Source: Bog-532 sp963775825
Lineage (GTDB): Bacteria; Actinomycetota; Actinomycetes; Streptosporangiales; Streptosporangiaceae
Assembly: GCA_963775825.1 (NCBI GenBank)
Contig: CAVZKY010000061.1
Location: 124,001-188,000 of the forward strand
Reading direction: 5' to 3'
DNA: 64,000 nucleotides
This document shows positions 9,647-18,006 of the stretch, in pieces (within the stretch, counting starts at the first letter, position 1; every line of letters begins with the position of its first letter). The translations under genes and the position numbers were made by a program. The notes beneath the pieces were generated by a model that saw only the letters and a program-made list of their open reading frames with translations, was not told the DNA's origin and made no database searches.

Positions 9647-10840
9647 GTGCGCATCGACGTACCAGCCCGCGTGACCCGCGACGGCACCCCCGCCGCCGCG
9701 GGCCTTTCCGTGGCTGGCCGCCTTGGCCACCGGTACCGCCGGACCCGGGGCCGACGGCTGTGGGGGGCCGCGGCGGTGCTGTGTGCTGCCGCGCTCATCG
9801 CGGTCACCGCGAGCGCTCAGTTCGCCACCCCGGCGCGGAAGGGAGCCACGGTCGCGTCGCTGCCCTACTGGAGCTTCCGCGACGGTACCGACACGGTGCT
9901 CGCTAACCGCCAGGCCTTCACCGAGGTCTCGCCCTTCATGTACGGGCTGTCCGCGAGCGGCCAGATCGACGTTCAGTACCCGCCGGGCCAGCCCCAGGTG
10001 ACGGCCGGCATCGGCCGGCTGCGGGCGGCGGGCTTGCGCATCGTGCCGACCATCGCCAACATGACCGACGGCCGCTGGTCCTATCCGGCGGTGGCCCACA
10101 TGCTGCACACTCCGGCCGCGGCGAACCAGCACATCGCCGCCGTCGTCGGCCTGGCCGATCGGGAGAACTACGCCGGGATCGATATCGACTACGAGGGACT
10201 GCGGGCCGGCGACCGGCAGGCCTTCAGCACCTTCATCACCCGGCTAGCGGCCGCGCTGCACGCGCACGGCAAGATCCTCTCGGTCGCGGTATTCGCGAAG
10301 ACCTCTGACGCGGGCTACGGCGGGCAGAACGTCGCCCAGGATTACGCCGCGATCGGACGCGCCGCCGACCAGGTGAAGCTGATGGCGTACGACTACCACT
10401 GGAACGGCTCGCCGCCTGGGCCGATCGCGCCCATCGGCTGGGTCCGCTCGGTCATCAGCTACGCACGGACACAGATCCCGGCCAGCCGGCTCGTGCTGGG
10501 GATCCCGCTGTCCGGGTATGACTGGGCCGGCGGTCACGCCACGGACCTCACCGGGCAGCAGGCTGAGCAGCTGGCGGCTCAGCACGGGGCCACGGTGCAC
10601 TACGACGTGGCCAGCCAGTCGCCCTGGTTCAGCTATACCGATTCGTCCGGGCGTACCCATGACGTCTGGTTCGAGGACCCGCAGAGCTCCGCCGCGAAGT
10701 TCGCGCTGGTGCGGCAGCTGGGCCTCGGCGGGATGTTCCTCTGGATGTACGGCGAAGAGGCGCCCGGGACCTGGCCGCAGCTGCACCGCTCCCTCGCATC
10801 CGGCGCCGGGCCGGCCGCCAGTCCCGCCGGGCGGCCGTGA
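9647..10840 (+). CDS. Membrane-anchored or secreted GH18-like glycoside hydrolase
   Basis: A 397-residue protein: a short basic cytoplasmic segment, a signal-anchor/signal peptide (LWGAAAVLCAAALIAVTASA, ~39-58), then a complete (beta/alpha)8 domain of the YaaH/chitinase-like GH18 family. The catalytic strand reads AGIDIDYEGL with Glu183 as the likely acid/base; the first Asp of the DxxDxDxE consensus is Ala176, as in other YaaH-like variants that deviate there. MAYDYHWNG, GIPLSGYDW and FLWMYGEEAPGTW match later GH18 strands. In this locus it may cleave or trim the exported amino-sugar polymer, matching the two deacetylases. The frame is intact. Its stop overlaps the next gene as TGATG. Confidence 0.83.
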   Translation: MRIDVPARVTRDGTPAAAGLSVAGRLGHRYRRTRGRRLWGAAAVLCAAALIAVTASAQFATPARKGATVASLPYWSFRDGTDTVLANRQAFTEVSPFMYGLSASGQIDVQYPPGQPQVTAGIGRLRAAGLRIVPTIANMTDGRWSYPAVAHMLHTPAAANQHIAAVVGLADRENYAGIDIDYEGLRAGDRQAFSTFITRLAAALHAHGKILSVAVFAKTSDAGYGGQNVAQDYAAIGRAADQVKLMAYDYHWNGSPPGPIAPIGWVRSVISYARTQIPASRLVLGIPLSGYDWAGGHATDLTGQQAEQLAAQHGATVHYDVASQSPWFSYTDSSGRTHDVWFEDPQSSAAKFALVRQLGLGGMFLWMYGEEAPGTWPQLHRSLASGAGPAASPAGRP

Positions 10841-12361
10841 TGCCCTGGTGGTCGATGGCCGTCCTCGTCTTCGGCCTGAACTTCGCCCTGTGGGGCACGG
10901 TGGGCCTCTGCCGTCTGCTGGACACGGGGGCCGGGCGGCTGGCGCGCTGGCGTTTCGCACGCCGGTTCTCCGGCATCCGGGAGGTCGGCTACACCAGCGA
11001 TGCCTACCCGGGGCCGGGGCCGGACCCGGGCGGCGCCGATCCCGCCCGGGCCGCGGGCCGCCCGAACCGGCGGCGCGGGCTCACGGTGGAAGACGTCGCG
11101 GTCCTCATCCCGGCGCATAACGAGGCGGAGGTCATCGCGGAGAGCCTGGCGTCCATCACGGAACTCATCCCGATGTGGAATGTCCACGTGGTGTCGGACG
11201 GCTCAACCGACAACACCGTCGCCATCGCCCGGTCGGCTGGGGCCAAGGTCTACCAGACCGAGTACAACCTGGGCAAGGCCGGTGCCCTGCAGGACGCGAT
11301 CGCCCGGTTCCGCCTGGTCGAGCGCTTTCCCGTGGTCATGCTGCTGGACGCGGACACCCGCGTGGAGCCGGGCTACTTCGCGGCCGCCCTGCCGCTGTTC
11401 GACGACCCTGAGGTGGTCGCCGTCGCCGGCTGCGTCCGGATAGCGGCTGACCGGGCGCTGTCGCTGGTCGGCCAGCTTCTGGTCGGGCACCGCCGCCGCA
11501 TCTACTGCATCGGCCAGCGGGTGCTGAAGTTCGGCCAGACCTGGCGGCGCTTCAACGCGACCCATATCGTGCCCGGCTTTGCCAGCCTCTACCGGACCGA
11601 TGTCCTGCCGCATATCGACATGAACCCGCCGGGGCTGGTCATCGAGGACTTCAACATGACGTTCGAGGTGTACCAGAAAGCGGCTCGGCAAGGTCGCCTT
11701 CAGCCTGTCCGCGATCGCCATCAGCCAGGACCCGGACAACTTCCACGACTACGTGAAACAGACCAGGCGGTGGGCGCTTGGCTTCTGGCAGACCGTGCGC
11801 CGCCACCGGCTCCGGGCGAACCTGTTCAGCGCGATGTTGCTGTTGCTGCTGGTGGAGCTGGTCACGTCAAGCCTGATCTTCCTGATCCTGCCGGTGCTAC
11901 TGCTCATCCTGGTCATGCCGGAGCTGTACGCCGGGGCGGCGGCCTGGCCGGGCTTCGGCACCGTGTACACGCTCACCGCGTCGCACATGAAGCTGTCGAC
12001 CATCTTCTTCGGCGTGCTGCTGCCCGATCTGGCTATCACGGTGATCGTGGCCCTGCTGGAGCGGAAGCCGTCGATGCTGCTGTTCGCCGGTTTCTTCCCC
12101 GTCATGCGGGTCATCGACGCCGCCCTCGGGCTGTACGCCATCCCGCTCGCGTTCCGGTCCCGGTCCAACGGCCGCTGGAAGAGCCCGGCCCGGCAGCTGA
12201 GCGCGGTCCCGCTGGAACCGCTCGCCCCGCTGCCACCAGAGCTGGCGGCCACCCAGCCGCTGCCGATAATCGGGGCGGCGAGCACTTTCGTGCCGGACCC
12301 GAATATTGAGAGACTCGTATCTGGCCGTCTTGTAGGTGATGGTTCTGATGCGAACCAATGA
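10840..12361 (+). pseudogene. GT2-family membrane glycosyltransferase (frameshifted)
   Basis: Processive-type inverting glycosyltransferase with an N-terminal membrane helix, a cytoplasmic GT-A domain and several C-terminal helices. The donor-site motifs are VLIPAHNEAEVI, VVSDGSTDNT, and LLDADTRVEPG; the acceptor side has VPGFASLYRTDVL and the IEDFNMTFEV element. After one break near 11690 the protein resumes in another frame with the QTRRWALGFW motif (equivalent to QxxRW of cellulose/hyaluronan synthase-like enzymes) and four hydrophobic segments, ending at 12361. GTG at 10837 is an in-frame alternative start. The last bases overlap the response regulator. A synthase-type role is inferred from the TM helices and QxxRW. 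Confidence 0.82.
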
Positions 12362-13067
12362 GGGCGATGTAATCCGGATTGTGCGGGATCAGCCGAAAAA
12401 TCCCCTCCGGCTGCTGCTGGTCGATGACCATCTCATGGTCACCGAAGCGCTGGCGTCGCGGCTGTCGGCGGCACCGGACATGTGGGTGGCCGGCCGCTGC
12501 TCCACCACCGATCCGAGCCTGCTCAACATCGTCGGCGGCATGCGCCCCGACCTGATCACGATCGAGGTCGAGCCGCTTGGCTCCGGCACCGGAGAGGTCC
12601 TCAGAAAGCTCATAGCCGCCCGGCCGCAAGCCAAGGTCGTGGTGCTCAGCGCGGACCACGACGTCTCGCACGCGGTGGAGGCGGCCCGGGTCGGCGTCGC
12701 AGCGTGGGTGGACAAGAAGCAGGGTGCGGCGGAGCTCGAGTCCGTCCTGCGCGGGGTTTCCCGTGGCGAGTCGTGGTTCCCGCCGAAGATGCTCGGCGAG
12801 ATCCTCCGTGCGTTGCGCACCGACGTCACCCGGGCCAAGGAGGACGTCGACGGTCTCGACATGCTGAGCCCGCGCGAGCGGGACGTGCTGCGCGGCCTGG
12901 TGGAAGGCAAACGCGGCGGGCAGATCGCCCAGGAGCTCATGATCTCCACCGACACGGTGCGCACGCACACCCGGAACATTTTCGCAAAGCTGGACGTGCA
13001 CAGCCGCCTGGAGGCGGTTCGCGTGGCCCGGGCGGCCGGCCTGCATCCCCAGGACCGGCACGCGTGA
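12339..13067 (+). CDS. LuxR/NarL-family response regulator with atypical receiver (Asp replaced by Glu)
   Basis: About 240 residues: a CheY-like receiver, then a LuxR-type DNA-binding domain. The receiver keeps the acidic pair (LLLVDDHLM), the switch Ser (VVVLSADHD) and a Lys (AWVDKKQG). However, the strand that normally carries the phosphorylated Asp reads PDLITIEVEPLG, with Glu where Asp is expected. The helix-turn-helix is well conserved (LSPRERDVLRGLVEG, TVRTHTRNIFAKLDVHSRLEAV). No histidine kinase is in the window. The Glu may make it permanently active-like or kinase-independent (inference). The gene overlaps the GT2 stop and the next glycosyltransferase start (GTGA), so it sits inside the polysaccharide operon it may control. 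Starts at 12336, 12339 or 12348 are all in frame. Confidence 0.88.
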   Translation: MVLMRTNEGDVIRIVRDQPKNPLRLLLVDDHLMVTEALASRLSAAPDMWVAGRCSTTDPSLLNIVGGMRPDLITIEVEPLGSGTGEVLRKLIAARPQAKVVVLSADHDVSHAVEAARVGVAAWVDKKQGAAELESVLRGVSRGESWFPPKMLGEILRALRTDVTRAKEDVDGLDMLSPRERDVLRGLVEGKRGGQIAQELMISTDTVRTHTRNIFAKLDVHSRLEAVRVARAAGLHPQDRHA

Positions 13068-14462
13068 GCAGCGCCCCGCGGAGCGGGGGCCGCGGTCGGC
13101 CATTGCGGGTCGCCGTGCTCATCACGCGGCTGGAGGGCGGCGCGGGCATCCTCGCGCTGCGCGGCGCGATGGCGCTGGACCCGCGGTCCTATCAGCTGAC
13201 GATCATCACCGGCCAAGGCAGCAGCCGCCTCCTGTCGGAGGCCCGGGCCGCGGGACTCACGGTGGTGGCCGAGCCCGCCCTCCGCGCCCCCATCGATCCG
13301 GTCCGTGACGTCGTGGCGCTGCGCCGGCTGGCCGTCCTGCTACGCCGGGAGCGCTTCGATGTCGTGCACACGCACACCGCGAAGGCCGGAACGCTGGGCC
13401 GCCTGGCCGCGCGCCGGGCGGCGGTCCCGCGCATCGTGCACACCTACCACGGCTTCCCCTTTCACGAGTTCCAGTCAGCCGTGCGGCGGGCCGCCTACAT
13501 CGCCGTCGAGCGGCGGCTCGGGCGGTTTACCGATCTCGCGCTGTGTGTGGGGACCGGCGTAGCCGTGGAGGCGGTCCGCCGCGGCCTGATTTCACCCGAG
13601 CGGATCCGGACGATCGGTGTGGCTGTTGATGGCTTCGGCTGGCCAGCGGGGCAGCACGCTGGGTCCGCCGTCCCGGTGGCGTCCCAGCCGTCTGCGCAGG
13701 AGACGGCCGCAGCCGAACGCCTGCTGGGCGAACCGTCCGCGGTCGTTATGGCCGCAGCCAAGCCTGGCTGGGGACTGGGGCTGGGCGCTGGGGCTGGGGC
13801 TGGGCTGGCTGGGGCTGGGGCTGGGCTGGCTGGGGCTGGGGCTGGGCTGGCTGGGGCTGGGGCTGGGGCTGGGCTGGCTGGGGCTGGCCTGACCGCTCGC
13901 GAGATTGCCCGGCGTGAACTGGGCCTGCCGTCCGACGCGACGGTGATCGGCGCCGTGGGCCGGCTGACCTACCAGAAGGCGCCGGAAGATTTCGTCGACA
14001 TGATCCGGCGGCTCAGCGCGCCCGGGCATCGTCGGGGTGTGGGTCGGGGACGGCGAGCTGGCCGGGCAGGTGAGGCGGCTGGCGGCCGCCGAACCCGCCG
14101 CCCCGGTCGTGCTGGCGGGCGAGCGTGCGGACGTGCCCCGGCTCCTGCCGGCGTTTGACGTTTTCGCTCTCCCCAGCCGGTACGAGGGACTGCCCACCGC
14201 CATTGTCGAGGCCATGATGTGTGGCGTTCCGGTGGTCGCGACGGCGGTGAACGCCGTGGCCGATGTCGTGGTGCCTGGGGAAACGGGCCTGCTGGTGCCG
14301 CCGCGGCGGCCGGACCTGATGGCCAGCGCGGTCAGCTACCTGCTGAGCTCGCCGGCTGCCGCGGCGCGGATGGCCACGCGGGCCCAGGCCCAGCTGGGTG
14401 ATCGGTACGGGATATCGGCCCTGCGTGCGTCGCTGGTGGCCGCATATGCCAGGCCAGCGTGA
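13064..14462 (+). pseudogene. GT4-family glycosyltransferase with internal Gly/Ala repeat (frameshifted)
   Basis: GT-B retaining glycosyltransferase. The N-terminal half has RVAVLITRLEGGAGI, VVHTHTAKAGTLGR and IVHTYHGFPFHEFQS; the C-terminal half has VIGAVGRLTYQKAPEDF, then after a break near 14025 VWVGDGELAGQV and the donor-binding SRYEGLPTAIVEAMMCGVPVV. Between the two halves a 21-bp tandem repeat adds roughly 40 residues of Leu-Ala-Gly-Ala-Gly type sequence, an insertion not normal for the family. GTG at 13064 overlaps the regulator's TGA. The stop at 14460-14462 lies at the foot of a hairpin, probably the end of this transcription block. Confidence 0.82.
13764..13888 (+). repeat. 21-bp tandem repeat (minisatellite) inside a glycosyltransferase gene
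   Basis: The stretch is built almost only of CTGGGG and CTGG words; the clearest unit is GCTGGCTGGGGCTGGGGCTG plus one G (21 bp), with shortened and lengthened variants at the ends. Being a multiple of three it encodes a seven-residue Leu-Ala-Gly-Ala-Gly-Ala-Gly period and stays in frame. Copy number is likely to vary by slippage. Confidence 0.9.
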
Positions 14463-14498
14463 TGCGTTTTTGAGCATATAGCTCACTAAAAATGCATC
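14461..14498 (+). terminator. Long imperfect hairpin after the glycosyltransferase stop
   Basis: Outer arms GATGCGTTTTT (14461-14471) and AAAAATGCATC (14488-14498) pair with one G-T mismatch. An inner GAGC/GCTC stem encloses an ATATA loop. It begins at the last base of the stop codon of the preceding gene and is much AT-richer than the surroundings. It could act as a bidirectional terminator or as an operator upstream of the regulator at 14568. Confidence 0.45.
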
Positions 14499-14567
14499 TT
14501 TCGCGGGTTCAGGTAATCCGTGTGGCCTCGTGGCACGTCTATATGGTGAGGCATGGGGGTTTGAACG

Positions 14568-15276
14568 ATGACAATGGTGTCTTCAGCTCTGCCGTGCGGT
14601 ACCCGGCTACAGGATTCCAATGACCAGGACATCAAGCTGACCCTCGTTATCGGGGACGACCACCTGGTGTTTCTCGACGCTCTGTCGGACGTGCTGGGGC
14701 AGCAGAATTTTTCGGTGAGTGCGGCCTCCACCCTGTCCGGGATCATCGATGCCGTGGCGGATGGCCGGCCGGACGTCTGCCTGATCGACCGCCGCTTCTG
14801 CCGCCCCGACGGTCCGGACACCATCGGCCAGCTCATCGCCGCGAGCCCGGGCACCAAGATCCTGGTGCTCAGCGCCGACCCGCACGCCGATGGTGTGCTG
14901 GAGGCGCTGCGAGCCGGGGCGTCTGGCTATCTCCACAAGACGCGGGGCATCACGGCGCTCATCGAGGCGATCAGCCGGATTCAGCGCGGCGAGGTCGTCG
15001 TCGATGTCCCCAAGGCCGGCCGGCAGCCGGCGGCCTGCCCAGCAGGATGGCATGCACCGGCTGGCCGCGTACCTGACCATCCGTGAGCGCCAGTGCCTGC
15101 AGCTTCTGGTTGAGGGGCTCGACACGGCCCAGATGGCGGTCCGGCTGGGTGTTTCACCCGCTACCGTGCGCACGCACGTCCAGTCGCTGCTGACCAAGCT
15201 CGGTGTCCATTCCCGGCTGGAGGCGGCCTCGCTGGCCGTGCGGCACCGGCTGCTCGAGGACCTGCCCGCGGCCTGA
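14568..15276 (+). pseudogene. LuxR/NarL-family response regulator (frameshifted between domains)
   Basis: Second orphan regulator. The receiver has VIGDDHLVF, the normal phosphoacceptor Asp in PDVCLIDRRF, Ser in ILVLSADPH and Lys in GYLHKTRG, so unlike the regulator at 12339 it looks phosphorylatable. After a break near 15035 the LuxR-type helix-turn-helix follows in another frame (LTIRERQCLQLLVEGLDTAQMA, TVRTHVQSLLTKLGVHSRLEA), ending at 15274-15276. The break falls in the inter-domain linker. The ATG at 14568 is preceded by GGGGG. It stands alone between a hairpin upstream and ~560 bp of gene-free DNA downstream. Confidence 0.82.
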
Positions 15277-15835
15277 CGACCCACTGCCGGGGTCCCCCTT
15301 GGATGATCCGGGCCCGGGGAGACCCGGTACATCCGCCGCGTCCAGCCCGCAGCCGCTGCGGCAAACGGGACGGCCCGGGCGCCTCGAACGCCCGCCATCC
15401 CGTTCCGGACATCTCACGGTGCGCTACCGAAGCCGGCCCATTCCTGCTTTGTCTTAATGCTTGCGCCGAACGTCCGCGTGAAAGCCGCCAGGGCCGCTGG
15501 AAGTAGAAATTAGGAATTATTTTTAAGCGCTGTCCTGGCCCGATTTGCCGATTCGGCAGATCCTCCGAATGTAACGGACTCAGCTACTTAGCGTAAGACT
15601 ACGCTCTGTCGCTCAACTACAGAATATTTACGAGCACTAACACACTGTAATTGAACCTCTCATGAACAGAACGTAGTTGATGTGATATGCACCACACGCA
15701 CTTAGGCGCTCTAGCTGCGAAATCCCCTTTGACTACGGTAAGTGCGCGGTTATCACTCACTCTCCGTGCAGGATCATGTCGGACATGTCCGTGTGACTGT
15801 CCGTAAACCAACTGCCAAGATGAGGAGTCAGAAAC
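15277..15835. other. Gene-free, AT-richer regulatory stretch
   Basis: No credible coding frame. From about 15505 the base composition drops well below the locus average. Small inverted repeats are visible: TGCCGATTCGGCA near 15546, AGCGTA/TACGCT at 15590-15605, and the 12-bp palindrome described separately. Since two LuxR-type regulators lie just upstream and a new glycosyltransferase block starts at 16093, this is the most likely promoter/operator region of the second half of the polysaccharide locus. Confidence 0.5.
15780..15791. promoter_or_regulatory. Perfect 12-bp palindrome CGGACATGTCCG, candidate operator
   Basis: Each half is the exact reverse complement of the other. It sits 44 bp before the ATG of a small ORF, in an AT-rich gene-free region next to regulator genes, which suits a dimeric DNA-binding protein. 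No known box is claimed. Confidence 0.35.
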
Positions 15836-16018
15836 ATGTCAGAGCGCGACAGCACGGCACGCAGCCGGTCTGGGGCTGCGTCGAACAAGCCGTCGGTTAA
15901 AAGGACGGTTTGCCCAAGGGGGGCCACATGCAAGACCTTTATGAAGTCGACCGCTGGAGGGCCGGTCATTAATCGCCTGGAAATGGCGATTAATTCGCTT
16001 TCCAGAAGAGACTCTTAA
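15836..16018 (+). CDS. Small 60-residue ORF of unknown function
   Basis: The ATG is preceded by GATGAGGAGT at a good distance, one of the strongest ribosome sites in the locus, and this is the main reason to report it. The product is basic and Ser-rich with two Cys (VCPRGATCK), no membrane helix and no family I recognise. Its codons are much less GC-biased at third positions than neighbouring genes, which argues against a long-established gene. A 70-residue frame on the minus strand (15757-15969) covers the same DNA and looks more hydrophobic and protein-like, so the coding strand is uncertain. It may be a leader or regulatory peptide for the downstream genes. Confidence 0.3.
   Translation: MSERDSTARSRSGAASNKPSVKRTVCPRGATCKTFMKSTAGGPVINRLEMAINSLSRRDS
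15968..15994. promoter_or_regulatory. Perfect 10-bp inverted repeat ATTAATCGCC / GGCGATTAAT
   Basis: The arms are separated by seven bases (TGGAAAT). It lies in the 3' part of the small ORF, about 100 bp upstream of the double glycosyltransferase at 16093. It could be an operator read as DNA or an RNA hairpin. The arms are AT-rich against a GC-rich background, making chance less likely. Confidence 0.4.
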
Positions 16019-16092
16019 CCTTACTTTCGCAGGCCGGATGCCCGTCCGCGGATCGCTGGCCGGGATCCCGGCTCGTGCGGGGGCGTGAATCA

Positions 16093-18006
16093 ATGGTGCT
16101 TTCTGACTTCCCGGACCAAGAGGCCGGCCGCCGGCCGCAGGTCGGCCCGCAGGCGGACGATACTTTCCCGGCCCGCCCGATGTCTTACAAGCCGGTTTCG
16201 GCCGCGCTCGCGATCGCTCCGACGGTCAGCGTCATCATCCCGGCCAGGAATGAGGGGGCCAACCTTCCGCACGTCTTCGCGTCCCTGCCCGCCTGGGTGG
16301 ACGAGATCATCGTGGTGGACGGGCATTCGGTGGACGACACCGTCGCCGTCACCCGTGCGGTGTGTCCCCGCGCCAGGGTGATCGCCCAATCCGGCCGGGG
16401 CAAGGGGGACGCCCTGCAGGCCGGCTTCAACGCCGCGACCGGCGACATCATCGTCTCGATGGATGCCGACGGCTCCACTGACGGCGCGGAGATCATCCAG
16501 TTCGTCGGTGCCCTGGTGGCCGGGGCCGACTTCGCCAAAGGCTCGCGGTTCTCCGGCAGCGGCGGCAGTGACGACATCACGTTCAGCCGCCGGTACGGTA
16601 ACCGGCTCCTCGGCATGCTGGTCAACACGATGTTCCGTACCCAGTTCACGGACCTGTGCTACGGCTACAACGCCTTCTGGACGCACCACCTCGGTGCCCT
16701 GCGCATCGACTGCCCGGGCTTCGAGGTGGAAACGCTCATGAACATCCGGGCGGCCAAGGCCGGGCTCAGAATCCAGGAGATCCCCAGCTTCGAGCGACCG
16801 CGCCTGCACGGGGAGAGCAATCTCAGCGCGATCGGCGACGGATGGCGAATCCTGCGGCTCATCGCCCAGGAGAAGTTTTCCTGGCTGCACCGCCGCGGCA
16901 CTCAGCCGCGCGAGCCGCGCCCGGCGTCTCCGGCCCGCCCGGTGTCTCCGGCCCGCCCGGGTACGTCTCAGGCGGCCAAGATGAGCGGGAAAAGGCGCAT
17001 GAGCCAGCTTTCCGTCTCCGTCGTCATCTGCGCGCACGCCGATGACCGCTGGGATGACACCCTGGCCGCCGCCGCTTCCGTGCGCGGCCAGAGCCACCCG
17101 GCGAAAGAGCTCATCATCGTGGTGGATTACAACCGCCCGCTGTACGAACGGCTGCGGGCGGCGCTGCCCGACGCCGCCGTGCTGGAAAACCGCGACCGGC
17201 AGGGACTGTCGGGCGGCCGGAACACCGGCATCGCCGCATCCACCGGTGAGGTGATCGCCTTCCTGGACGACGACGCAGTGGCCGACGTGAACTGGCTGAA
17301 ATGCCTGGTGGACGCCTACACCGACCCAAGCGTGGCCGGTGTCGGCGGCCTGACGCGGCCCGCCTGGGACACCGAGCGGCCAGCGTGGTTCCCGCAGGAA
17401 TTCGACTGGGTGATCGGCTGCACCTACATCGGGATGCCGACGCACCGTGCGCCTGTGCGCAATGTGCTCGGTGGTAACGCGTCGTTCCGACGGGACGTCT
17501 TCGAGCAGGTTGGCGGCTTCATCAGCGGCATCGGCCGGGACCGGGGCAAGCGCCCGCTTGGTTGCGAGGAAACCGAGTTCTGCATCCGGCTCCGCCAGCG
17601 GATGCCCGAGGCGGTCCTGCTGTTCGACGAGCAAGCGCTCATCTGGCATCGCGTCCGTGCGGACCGCCGCCGCTTCGGCTACTACCGTTCGCGCTGCTAC
17701 GCCGAGGGCCTGTCCAAGGCCATGGTGACGCGCGAGGTCGGGGCGGATGACGGGCTGTCGTCCGAGCGGCGGCACGCCAGCCGGACCCTTCCGCGGGGAG
17801 TCGCCCACGGCCTGGCTGATGCGGTGCGCGGCGACCTGTCCGGGCTCACCCGCGCCGGGGCGATCGTAGCTGGCCTGGCCGCCGTGACCGCGGGTTACGT
17901 GGCCGGCACGGTGAGCGGCGGCTCAGTTCCGCGGTGGCATCGTCCCGGGCTGATCAACCCAGGCATGACCCGCGCCGCGTCCAGCGCTTCGGGACGGCCG
18001 CGGTGA
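16093..18006 (+). CDS. Double GT2-family glycosyltransferase (two catalytic domains fused)
   Basis: About 637 residues with an intact frame. Domain 1 (~35-270) is a dolichol-phosphate-mannose-synthase-like GT2: VSVIIPARNEGANLPHVF, IIVVDGHSVDDT, IVSMDADGSTDG, DLCYGYNAFW. A linker with PASPARPVSPARPG repeats follows. Domain 2 (~305-540) is a second GT2: VSVVICAHADDRWDDTL, LIIVVDYNRPLY, FLDDDAVADVNWL, VLGGNASFRRDVFEQVGGF, CEETEFCIRL. The C-terminus has a short hydrophobic stretch. ATG 16093 is preferred over GTG 16075 because a GGGGGCG site lies before it. Fusion suggests two consecutive sugar transfers are coordinated. The stop overlaps the GTG of the deacetylase. Confidence 0.87.
   Translation: MVLSDFPDQEAGRRPQVGPQADDTFPARPMSYKPVSAALAIAPTVSVIIPARNEGANLPHVFASLPAWVDEIIVVDGHSVDDTVAVTRAVCPRARVIAQSGRGKGDALQAGFNAATGDIIVSMDADGSTDGAEIIQFVGALVAGADFAKGSRFSGSGGSDDITFSRRYGNRLLGMLVNTMFRTQFTDLCYGYNAFWTHHLGALRIDCPGFEVETLMNIRAAKAGLRIQEIPSFERPRLHGESNLSAIGDGWRILRLIAQEKFSWLHRRGTQPREPRPASPARPVSPARPGTSQAAKMSGKRRMSQLSVSVVICAHADDRWDDTLAAAASVRGQSHPAKELIIVVDYNRPLYERLRAALPDAAVLENRDRQGLSGGRNTGIAASTGEVIAFLDDDAVADVNWLKCLVDAYTDPSVAGVGGLTRPAWDTERPAWFPQEFDWVIGCTYIGMPTHRAPVRNVLGGNASFRRDVFEQVGGFISGIGRDRGKRPLGCEETEFCIRLRQRMPEAVLLFDEQALIWHRVRADRRRFGYYRSRCYAEGLSKAMVTREVGADDGLSSERRHASRTLPRGVAHGLADAVRGDLSGLTRAGAIVAGLAAVTAGYVAGTVSGGSVPRWHRPGLINPGMTRAASSASGRPR

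Noticed and set aside
13764..13888. Possible CRISPR array
   Set aside because: Repeat units are directly adjacent with no unique spacers; the same holds for the arrays at 20379, 56443 and 62322. No cas genes are present.
15757..15969. A 70-codon minus-strand ORF overlapping the small plus-strand ORF
   Set aside because: Reasonable amino-acid composition but only a weak ribosome site and no recognised family; the plus-strand alternative has a much better site. Left undecided.
16090..17808. A 572-codon minus-strand frame
   Set aside because: Antisense shadow of the double GT2 gene, whose own motifs are complete.
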